A stretch of 64,000 nucleotides of DNA. Origin: Azotimanducus chitobiosivorans (GTDB lineage: Bacteria > Pseudomonadota > Gammaproteobacteria > Pseudomonadales > Azotimanducaceae). The position numbers and the translations under genes are program-made. Where the stretch lies: positions 3,162,001-3,226,000 of the forward strand of contig OZ241339.1 of assembly GCA_965200235.1 (NCBI GenBank), in the 5' to 3' direction. Below are positions 57,120 through 64,000 of the stretch, one piece after another (position 1 is the stretch's first letter; the number at the start of each line of letters is the position of its first letter). The notes beneath the pieces were generated by a model, which ran no database searches, was not told where the DNA came from, and saw only the letters and a list, made by a program, of their open reading frames with translations.

Positions 57120-58238
57120 CTACTTTCTTGCCGTTACAGCGGCGCAAGCGTAGGCCACACAGGAGCACGCAGCCCCTGACAAGTAGAGGAGGGGGAAGCC
57201 TCCGAGCGTGATGAGTTCGCCGGCGATTGCCGGGCCGAGCATGCTCCCGAACGCAAGGCACGCGGTTACCAGTGATGTGGCGCGGCCGCTGTCATCAACG
57301 CTGGCGATCACAGAGATAAAGTATGGCAGAGCGAACAGCCAGGCGAAGAAGAACAGGTTGATCGCAAGCGCATATGCCCAATACTGTGTGCCAAAGGTGA
57401 ATAGCGCCATCGCTGCGAGGTAGAGCGAGCCTGCGATGAGTAGCGGCAGGACCTTGCCCCATCGGTCGGACAGCGCGCCAGCGAGAAAAGAGCCAACGCC
57501 GCCAAGGAGCACAGCGGCAGACAGCACCCCGCCGATCGCACCAGCCTCAAAGCCTGCCTTCGCGCCAGCGCGTTCGACAAAAGACCAGACCGATGCCTGA
57601 CCGACTGTGAAAAGGAACAACGCACCGAGCACGCACGCTGCCCGCAGCAATTTCGGCCCGGCGCTGGCGCGTGTTGTTTCCGAACCCATTGGCAATGCGC
57701 CCTCGCTTAGCCAACGAACGCTTGGCAATACGGCGAGCAGCACAATCGCGAGCGTGGCGAGCAGGCCGGAGAAGCCGAACGCCGGGTAGATAACCGTCGG
57801 AATAATCGCCAGCAGCAGGGCGCCAAGCACAACCTCGCCACCGAGCTTGACGCCAACTGCGCGAGTGGCGTCGGCATGTTCTGCCGCCAGCATGAACGAG
57901 AAGGTATAGAGGCCGCCAAGCACGAGGCCAGCCGCGAACAGCACGCCAACAACTGCCGCATAGGCTTGCAGCGTGCTTGCAAGCATCAGCAGCAATGCAG
58001 CCGCGACAAAGAGCACGAGCGCGAGTGTTTTCCGCCCGAGTCGATGCAGCCACAGCGCCGCCGAAACCGACGAAAGACCAAAGCCTGCGAGGTAGGTTGT
58101 TGCCAACCAGCCGGCTGCGCTCTCGCCCAAGTCGAACGATTCGGCGGCGGCGCCGAGAAAGACTGGCAGGATGTTGAATATCATTGCCGCCGCAGCACCG
58201 GCTCCAACAACAGGCACGAGGGCGGTCGATTTAGTCAT
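57120..58238 (-). CDS. Major facilitator superfamily transporter
   Basis: A 372-residue protein with about 11-12 membrane helices. The loop motif after helix 2, 'LWLHRLGRKTLALVLFVAAA', matches the MFS G-x-x-x-D-R-x-G-R-K type loop, and 'GALSDRWGKVLPLLIAGSLY' repeats it in the second half. The substrate is unknown. It is divergent from the TonB-receptor operon (180 bp), with which it may share control. Confidence 0.88.
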   Translation of the reverse strand: MTKSTALVPVVGAGAAAAMIFNILPVFLGAAAESFDLGESAAGWLATTYLAGFGLSSVSAALWLHRLGRKTLALVLFVAAALLLMLASTLQAYAAVVGVLFAAGLVLGGLYTFSFMLAAEHADATRAVGVKLGGEVVLGALLLAIIPTVIYPAFGFSGLLATLAIVLLAVLPSVRWLSEGALPMGSETTRASAGPKLLRAACVLGALFLFTVGQASVWSFVERAGAKAGFEAGAIGGVLSAAVLLGGVGSFLAGALSDRWGKVLPLLIAGSLYLAAMALFTFGTQYWAYALAINLFFFAWLFALPYFISVIASVDDSGRATSLVTACLAFGSMLGPAIAGELITLGGFPLLYLSGAACSCVAYACAAVTARK

Positions 58239-58340
58239 GGTCTACCATCTCCCCAAGGTTCTCGCGCTATGCGATCTGTTGATTCAAAGGACACGATGGG
58301 AGAGTGTACTCGAATTGACATTATAGTTTGACTATAAAGT

Positions 58341-58369
58341 TTGACATAAATGTCAGTTAGGCGTATCGT
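58341..58369 (+). promoter_or_regulatory. Promoter with overlapping RutR-like palindrome for the TonB-NCS1-hydantoinase operon
   Basis: TTGACA (58341-58346), a 17-bp spacer and TATCGT (58364-58369) fit a sigma-70 promoter. TGACA-TAAA-TGTCA (58342-58355) covers the -35 box, so a bound TetR dimer would block transcription. The word AGTTTGAC occurs just before (58325-58332) and again at 58338-58345. The same palindrome occurs at 52543-52556. Confidence 0.65.
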
Positions 58370-58418
58370 GAATGCCACTGGCCAACTCCGGCCTCAGACT
58401 GACTAGGGGGATGCTCAA

Positions 58419-60641
58419 ATGGTCATGGCGAAAAGAGTTCAACTTGCCTTTTTGATGGCTTTGCCGCTCGCTCTGATGACTACTGTTGATGCAGGAGCGG
58501 AAGAGACAAACGGCACTGAAGTCGCAATGCTCGAAGAAATCGTTGTGACGGCGCGCAAGCGCGAGGAATCCTTGCAGGAGACGCCCATTTCCATCACGGC
58601 GTTTTCCGCGGCAAGCCTTGAAGCCGCCAATATGGTTGATCTTCGCGATATCGGGAAGTACACGCCGGGAATGTCCTTTACCTCCTACGGCATGGGCAGC
58701 AGCGAAGCGGGCGCTATTTTCCTGCGTGGCATCGGTCAATCCGACCATATGGTCACCACCGACCCCGGGGTCGGGCTGTATATTGACGGTGTCTATGTCG
58801 GCCGCAATCAAGGTGCTGCCCTCGACCTTCTTGATCTTGAGCGAGTCGAGGTGCTGCGCGGTCCGCAAGGGACGCTCTACGGCAAGAACACAATCGGCGG
58901 CGCCGTCAACGTGATCAGTCGCAAACCCACTGGCACCCCGGGCGGGCATGTGAGCCTCACCGTCGGGCAGGATGGACGGTTCAATGGAGCAATCACTGGC
59001 GAGACACCGCTCGGCGACCAGTCTGCGCTGTCTTTCGGATTTCTCAGCAAGAACCGCGACGGTGTGGGGGAGCAGGTGTTCACAGGTGCTGAGGCAGGCG
59101 ACGAGGATAGCTTGAGCGGCCGGGCGCAGTTCTCGTGGCAAGGTCAGGCGATCGAGTTCTCGCTGGCAGCCGACGCCACCCGCGCGAGGCAAGCCGCCAT
59201 GCCGCACAGCTTCTACGCCCATGCTGATTGGCTCGGCGTAGGCACCTGCTACCAGCGAGCCGCTGACGGATTTGCGCTCTGCGGGGCGGGCACGGATACC
59301 GATCCGTTTGACAGCTATTCCTTGGATAATCTCGACACCGAGCAGGATCTGTTCGGCCTATCGGCGACCCTCGAATGGGATGTCTCCGAGAATCTCGTAC
59401 TGAAGTCGATCAGCGCCTATCGAGACATGGAGTATCTCGGCAGCCTTGAGTTCGACGGCGCCCCGCAACGTGTCGTCTACTACCGGGAAACGGGCGCTTC
59501 CGACCAGTTCTCGCAGGAGCTTCAGCTCACCGGAACGACAGATGCCAGCCTCACGTGGATCGCAGGGCTCTACTACTTCACGGAAGAAGGCCATAACGAT
59601 CAGCAGGACTATGAGTTTGGCGGGCGGACGAATCGCGTCAGCCAAGTCGAAACGTCAAGCTACGCTGCGTTTGGTCAAGCGACGATGGACATCAGCCCAC
59701 GCCTCAGCGTCACGGGCGGACTGCGATACACCGAGGAGAGCAAGGACTACCACGTGCTGCGTTCCAACCTCGATGCGTCCGGCGCGATGACGCTCGACGA
59801 TGCCGGGCAGCCAAGCTATGCGATTCCACCTACAGCGATTGACGAAACGTGGAACGCCGTCTCTGGAACGTTGAATGTGAACTATGCGCTCGCCGAAGGG
59901 GTCATGGTCTATGGCACCTATTCGCGAGGCTTCCGCAGCGGCGGCTTTGCGGCGCGGCCAGCGGCGCCTGCGAGCGTCGGGGCTTACGATCCCGAGTATG
60001 TGGACATGTTTGAAATCGGCCTGAAGGCGCTCGTGCTCGAAGATCGCCTGCGCTTCAACGCGGCGGTCTACCGAAACGACTACGAGGACTATCAGGCACA
60101 GGTCAACCGTGTCGGCAACTCCTTCGACACCCGCGTGCTCAATGCCGCCGCCGCCGAGATTGACGGCGTGGAACTCGAACTGACCGCGCTCATCTCGCCG
60201 ATCTTCCGTATCGATGCGACCTACGCCTATACCGATGCCGAGATCACCAAGGTTGACCTCGACCCGTCGCTCGAAGCCAACTTTTCCGCCGGGCACAAGC
60301 TCCCCTATGTGAGCGAAAACACCTTCAGCATTTCTCCGCAACTCGATGTGCCGCTCGCCAGCGGTGGCAGCGTCCTCGCACGGCTCGACTATGCCTATCG
60401 CGACGACTTCTACGGACAAATCGCCAATTCGCCTTTCGAGCGCGAAAAGGGCTACGGTCTGATCAATGGTCGCATCGAGTACCGCAGCGCGGCGGATAAT
60501 TGGTCCGTGGCGCTCTATGGCATCAACCTCGCCGACGAAACCTATACGCGGGTGCGCAACTACTACCCGGGATTCCTTGGCTTCGCCATTTGGAATACCG
60601 ACAGGCGTGAGATTGGTTTGACGGGGCGGTATGAGTTTTGA
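58419..60641 (+). CDS. TonB-dependent outer-membrane receptor
   Basis: A 740-residue receptor. The signal peptide starts MVMAKRVQLAFLMALPLALM (cleaved near GAEE). The TonB-interacting box 'LEEIVVTARKREESLQETPI' precedes the plug domain ('VEVLRGPQGTLYGKNTIGG', to about 170), then a 22-strand barrel ending 'REIGLTGRYEF' with terminal Phe. GGGGG 9 nt before ATG supports the start. Its operon with NCS1 and dihydropyrimidinase suggests uptake of a pyrimidine-like or hydantoin-like compound rather than a siderophore. Confidence 0.92.
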   Translation: MVMAKRVQLAFLMALPLALMTTVDAGAEETNGTEVAMLEEIVVTARKREESLQETPISITAFSAASLEAANMVDLRDIGKYTPGMSFTSYGMGSSEAGAIFLRGIGQSDHMVTTDPGVGLYIDGVYVGRNQGAALDLLDLERVEVLRGPQGTLYGKNTIGGAVNVISRKPTGTPGGHVSLTVGQDGRFNGAITGETPLGDQSALSFGFLSKNRDGVGEQVFTGAEAGDEDSLSGRAQFSWQGQAIEFSLAADATRARQAAMPHSFYAHADWLGVGTCYQRAADGFALCGAGTDTDPFDSYSLDNLDTEQDLFGLSATLEWDVSENLVLKSISAYRDMEYLGSLEFDGAPQRVVYYRETGASDQFSQELQLTGTTDASLTWIAGLYYFTEEGHNDQQDYEFGGRTNRVSQVETSSYAAFGQATMDISPRLSVTGGLRYTEESKDYHVLRSNLDASGAMTLDDAGQPSYAIPPTAIDETWNAVSGTLNVNYALAEGVMVYGTYSRGFRSGGFAARPAAPASVGAYDPEYVDMFEIGLKALVLEDRLRFNAAVYRNDYEDYQAQVNRVGNSFDTRVLNAAAAEIDGVELELTALISPIFRIDATYAYTDAEITKVDLDPSLEANFSAGHKLPYVSENTFSISPQLDVPLASGGSVLARLDYAYRDDFYGQIANSPFEREKGYGLINGRIEYRSAADNWSVALYGINLADETYTRVRNYYPGFLGFAIWNTDRREIGLTGRYEF

Positions 60642-62359
60642 GCGGCTCTCGCACTACGTCCGTGCGCACCGACATCGAGCAAAGCACGCTCTACTCGCCT
60701 GATCTGGCGCCCGTCGCCGACTCGGCGCGCACGTGGAACACATGGAACCTCGCGGCGCTGTGGGTGGGAATGGCGGCGTGCATACCCACCTATGTGCTCG
60801 CGAGCTATATGGTGCAGAGCGGTCTGAGTTGGCTGGAAGCCCTCACCATCATTCTCATCGCCAACATCGTCGTGACTGTCCCGATGACACTGAACGGCCA
60901 TGCGGGTGTGAAGTACGGCGTGCCCTTCGCGGTGCTGGCGCGCGCGCCGTTCGGCACGCTCGGCGTGCATATCCCGGCGCTCGTCAGAGCGCTTGTCGCC
61001 TGCGGCTGGTTCGGCGTGCAAACGTGGATTGGTGGACTGGCCATCTACGTCATCGCCTGCACGCTATTCTCGCAGCCCGTTGCCAGCGGGCTGACGACAG
61101 GCAAATTCATCGCGTTTGGCGGATCTTGGCTTCTGACCCTGTACTTCATATGGCGCGGCAGCGAATCGATACGGTATCTGGAGACGCTCGCCGCACCGAT
61201 TTTGATTGGCGTCGGCCTACTGCTCGTCGCTTGGGGCGCAAGCTACGGCGGCGGTTTCGCGACTGTTCTTGCCCAGAGTGCGCAGCTTGATCGATCGACC
61301 GCCGAGTATCACGCCGACGGAAGCATCTCGGTTCTGCCCTTGCGAGGCGTTGACGGCGAATGGAAGGCTGACGAATACCGAATCGCCGAGCATTCGGAAC
61401 TTGAAAACGCTGACTGGCGACCTGCTGAACAGGAAGTCGTGGAGATGTCGTCGATCGAGGTGAGAAGTCTGCGCACGATGGCGAACAGCGACCTTGTGGT
61501 GCAGTTCCGACGCGCACAAACGATCTCAAGCCGTGTGCCGGTTGCCGAACCGTCCACGCCCGGCAACAGGCTCGCGACTTGGCTATTTTGGATGACGGCC
61601 ATGGTGGGTTTTTGGGCCACCATGTCGATCAGCATTGCCGACATCACCCGCTTCGGCAAAAGCCAGCGCGCGCAGGTTGCTGGCCAATTCATCGGGCTTC
61701 CCGCCACCATGCTTCTCTACAGCTTTGTCAGCGTGTTCGTCACCTGTGCCGCGCTGATTGTGTTTGAAGACGTGCTCGTTGCCGAAGACGCGCCATGGGA
61801 CCCCGTCAGCCTCATCGCCCGCTTTGACAACCCGGTGATCGTCGTCGCCACGCAATTGTTGCTCTTGATCGCAACGCTCACCACCAACATCGCGGCGAAC
61901 GTCATTGCGCCCGCAAACGCCTTTGCGAATCTGTGGCCGCGTGTCATCAGCTTCCGTAGTGGTGGACTGATCACAGGCGCGATCGGTGTCGTGATCGCGC
62001 CGTGGCTGCTCTTTGACCGCATCAGCGAATTGCTGGTCTTTGTGAGCGGATTCCTTGGCCCTGTGCTCGGCGTCATGCTCGCGGACTACTACCCGATCAG
62101 GCGCACGCGCCTGTCGCTTGACGGACTGTTCGACCCGCACGGTCCCTACCGCTATCGAAACGGGTTCAACCCGGCCGCAATGATCGCCTTGGCCGCCGGC
62201 ATCGCGACCGCCCTCGTGGGGTATTTCGTGACATGGCTGCAGTGGCTCTACACGGCCTCCTGGTTCTCGGGCTTTCTCGTTTCGTTTTTGCTCTACATCC
62301 TGCTCTCACGAACTTTTCTTAAGGAGGCGTTCACAACTCATGTCTCTACTCATACGTAA
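60638..62359 (+). CDS. NCS1-family nucleobase:cation symporter with an extra loop
   Basis: A 573-residue permease for uracil, allantoin or hydantoin-type substrates. 'WNLAALWVGMAACIPTYVLA', 'GVKYGVPFAVLARAPFG' and 'GFWATMSISIADITRFGKSQ' are NCS1 signatures. Between helices near residues 212-305 there is an insertion of about 75-90 hydrophilic residues ('AQLDRSTAEYHADGSISVL' to 'VPVAEPSTPGN') absent from Mhp1-like carriers. The start TTG overlaps the receptor stop (TTGA); GTG 60662 is an alternative. It overlaps the next gene by 20 bases. Confidence 0.9.
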   Translation: MSGSRTTSVRTDIEQSTLYSPDLAPVADSARTWNTWNLAALWVGMAACIPTYVLASYMVQSGLSWLEALTIILIANIVVTVPMTLNGHAGVKYGVPFAVLARAPFGTLGVHIPALVRALVACGWFGVQTWIGGLAIYVIACTLFSQPVASGLTTGKFIAFGGSWLLTLYFIWRGSESIRYLETLAAPILIGVGLLLVAWGASYGGGFATVLAQSAQLDRSTAEYHADGSISVLPLRGVDGEWKADEYRIAEHSELENADWRPAEQEVVEMSSIEVRSLRTMANSDLVVQFRRAQTISSRVPVAEPSTPGNRLATWLFWMTAMVGFWATMSISIADITRFGKSQRAQVAGQFIGLPATMLLYSFVSVFVTCAALIVFEDVLVAEDAPWDPVSLIARFDNPVIVVATQLLLLIATLTTNIAANVIAPANAFANLWPRVISFRSGGLITGAIGVVIAPWLLFDRISELLVFVSGFLGPVLGVMLADYYPIRRTRLSLDGLFDPHGPYRYRNGFNPAAMIALAAGIATALVGYFVTWLQWLYTASWFSGFLVSFLLYILLSRTFLKEAFTTHVSTHT

Positions 62360-63737
62360 CGGTCGCATCGTCACTGCGGTTGACGACTATCAGGCCGACA
62401 TCTATGTCGAAAACGACAAGATTTCGTTGATTGGCGGCTGTCTCGACAGCATTCATGCCGACGAGGTGATCGATGCGTCCGGCAAGCTCGTGATTCCAGG
62501 CGGTGTCGATCCGCACACGCATATGGACATGCCATTCGGCGGCACGAACAGTTCCGATGACTTTGAGTCCGGCACGCTCGCGGCGGCGTTTGGCGGCACC
62601 ACGACCATCATCGATTTCGCCATTCAGCCGAAAGGCCATTCGACCTTGGAGGCCCTTGAAACATGGCACCAAAAGGCTGAAGGCAAGGCTTCGATTGACT
62701 ATGGCTTCCACATGATCGTGACCGACATGGAAGACCGGAGACTCTGGGAAATGAGACGCTTGGCCGACGAAGGCATCACTTCGTACAAGCTGTTCATGGC
62801 CTATCCTGGCATACTCTACGTGGACGACGGCACGATATTCCGCGCCATGCGCAAGGCTGGCGACGACGGCACCTTGGTGTGCTTGCACGCCGAAAACGGC
62901 ATCGTCATTGACGAGATCGTCAAGCTCGCGCTGAAAGAGGGCAAGACCTCGCCGAAGTACCATGCCTTGACGCGGCCAACGCGGATGGAGGCCGAAGGTG
63001 TGCACCGTGCGATCGCTATCGCGGAAGTGGCTGGAGTGCCGGTATACATCGTTCACTTGAGCAGCGCCGATGCGCTTGAGCAGGTCAACCTTGCCCGCAA
63101 GCGCGGCGTGCCCGTGTTCGCCGAGACCTGCCCGCAATACCTGCTCCTCGATATTAGCTATTACGATCGCGAGGAGTTTGAGGGCGCGAAGTATGTGATG
63201 ACGCCGCCGCTTCGCGAGCGCTGGAACCAGGACGAACTCTGGCGGGGTCTTCGGTTCGGCGATGTGCAGAGCATTGCCACCGACCACTGCCCGTTCTGCC
63301 TCAAGGATCAAAAAACACTCGGCATTGATGATTTCAGCAAAATCCCAAACGGAGCGCCGGGCATAGAGAATCGCCTCAGCCTGATCTACAACGGTGGGGT
63401 GGCCGCTGGAAGAATATCGGTCAATCAATTCGTTGAACTCACCTCGACCGCGGCGGCCAAGCTATTCGGCCTGTTCCCCAAGAAGGGCACCATAGCAATC
63501 GGCAGTGATGCGGATATCGTGGTCTTCGATCCGGAGCGTCGCGAAACGATCAGTGTCGGCAATCCCTGTACTCACCACATGCGCGTTGACTACAACACCT
63601 ATGAGGGCATGGAAGTGCAGGGCTTCAGCGATACGGTGATCAGTCGCGGCAAGGTGATTGTGTCGGAAGGCGAATGGCACGGCCACGCCGGCGCTGGCCA
63701 GTTCCTCAAACGCGGGCTGTTTAGCGGCGTGAATTAG
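62340..63737 (+). CDS. hydA: Dihydropyrimidinase (hydantoinase)
   Basis: A 465-residue cyclic amidohydrolase, the second enzyme of reductive pyrimidine degradation, opening dihydrouracil/dihydrothymine to N-carbamoyl-beta-amino acids. Metal ligands: His59 and His61 in 'DPHTHMDMPFG', carboxylated Lys150 in 'TSYKLFMAYPG', His183 in 'LHAENG', His in 'IVHLSSADALEQ' and Asp in 'ATDHCPF'. AAGGAGG lies upstream of ATG. It is coupled to NCS1 and followed by beta-ureidopropionase, which completes the logic of the pathway. Confidence 0.94.
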   Translation: MSLLIRNGRIVTAVDDYQADIYVENDKISLIGGCLDSIHADEVIDASGKLVIPGGVDPHTHMDMPFGGTNSSDDFESGTLAAAFGGTTTIIDFAIQPKGHSTLEALETWHQKAEGKASIDYGFHMIVTDMEDRRLWEMRRLADEGITSYKLFMAYPGILYVDDGTIFRAMRKAGDDGTLVCLHAENGIVIDEIVKLALKEGKTSPKYHALTRPTRMEAEGVHRAIAIAEVAGVPVYIVHLSSADALEQVNLARKRGVPVFAETCPQYLLLDISYYDREEFEGAKYVMTPPLRERWNQDELWRGLRFGDVQSIATDHCPFCLKDQKTLGIDDFSKIPNGAPGIENRLSLIYNGGVAAGRISVNQFVELTSTAAAKLFGLFPKKGTIAIGSDADIVVFDPERRETISVGNPCTHHMRVDYNTYEGMEVQGFSDTVISRGKVIVSEGEWHGHAGAGQFLKRGLFSGVN

Positions 63738-63775
63738 CGTCGCTGTCGCACATCCACCACCGAGTGAGGACACCC

Positions 63776-64000
63776 ATGCCACGAACCGTCACTACAGGAC
63801 TGATACAGCTCTCCTTGCCGGAACTTGATCCGGCAGCCCGCAAGCGGGACATCGTGGAGGCCATGTTCGCCAAGCATGTCCCCTTCATACAAGAAGCCGC
63901 ACGCCGCGGCGTGCAAATACTGTGCCTGCAAGAAATCTTCAACACCCCCTACTTCTGCCGGAGCCAAGATGCCTCGTGGTACGAGACCGCCGAGCCTGTG
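63776..64000 (+). CDS. Beta-ureidopropionase / nitrilase-superfamily amidohydrolase (3' end outside window)
   Basis: The first 75 codons are visible. 'TTGLIQLSLPELDPAARKRD' and 'RRGVQILCLQEIFNTPYFCR' with the nitrilase catalytic Glu, followed by SQDASWYETAEPV, match bacterial beta-ureidopropionase (N-carbamoyl-beta-alanine amidohydrolase). It would hydrolyse the dihydropyrimidinase product to beta-alanine, CO2 and ammonia. GAGG precedes ATG. The 38-bp gap fits the same operon. Confidence 0.9.
   Translation, partial: MPRTVTTGLIQLSLPELDPAARKRDIVEAMFAKHVPFIQEAARRGVQILCLQEIFNTPYFCRSQDASWYETAEPV

Overview
The window looks like a proteobacterial chromosome, most likely gammaproteobacterial. The grounds are a TonB-dependent receptor with an N-terminal 'EEIVVTARKREESLQ' box, a Prc-type tail-specific protease, an xseB-ispA pair, a Calx-beta autotransporter, and GC-rich coding throughout. 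No rRNA or tRNA was seen, so the lineage is an inference from gene families only. GC content drops visibly in parts of the 26-45 kb island, especially 32-34 kb.

Layout. 1-3.8 kb: an Lhr-family helicase running off the left edge (minus strand). 4-6.3 kb: a PiT-like membrane protein plus an AAA+ ATPase, a tight two-gene unit. 6.3-12.8 kb: an HSL-type esterase and a giant Calx-beta autotransporter. 13-19.6 kb: a DUF454 protein, cysE, a 269-bp palindromic MITE (copy A), a broken VapB-like antitoxin, acnA and a TGS-less thrS. 20-26.4 kb: a Phd/PIN toxin-antitoxin pair, prc, a PLC/P1-nuclease-like secreted protein, an LLM flavin oxidoreductase and a DUF4143 ATPase.

26.6-45.1 kb: a composite type I BREX phage-defence island on the minus strand. 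In transcription order it is nucleotidyltransferase, brxA, brxB, brxC, AlbA_2/HATPase protein, pglX, DUF262-DUF1524 (BrxU/GmrSD-like) nuclease, AAA ATPase, DUF4276, pglZ, brxL. Most genes overlap by a few bases. pglX is interrupted twice. A run of 12 G within the coding sequence puts it out of frame and looks like a phase-variation switch. A one-base deletion near the N-terminus creates a UGAUG stop/start overlap. The two shifts cancel over the full length. A dense array of GCAT(A/T)GAAA half-sites lies just upstream of pglX. The island abuts the gatCAB operon (45.1-48.3 kb) with no room for a promoter.

48.3-51.4 kb: ispA, MITE copy B inserted in the 3' end of xseB, and an AbiEi/AbiEii toxin-antitoxin pair. 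51.4-64 kb: a pyrimidine-type catabolic region. It has an LLM/F420-type oxidoreductase, a RutR-like TetR regulator, uracil-DNA glycosylase, GMC oxidoreductase plus NIPSNAP, an orphan AbiEi-like gene, an MFS transporter, and then a TonB receptor - NCS1 permease - dihydropyrimidinase - beta-ureidopropionase operon running off the right edge. Two near-identical TGACA-N4-TGTCA palindromes, one upstream of the LLM oxidoreductase and one on the -35 box of the TonB operon, tie this region to a single TetR-type regulator.
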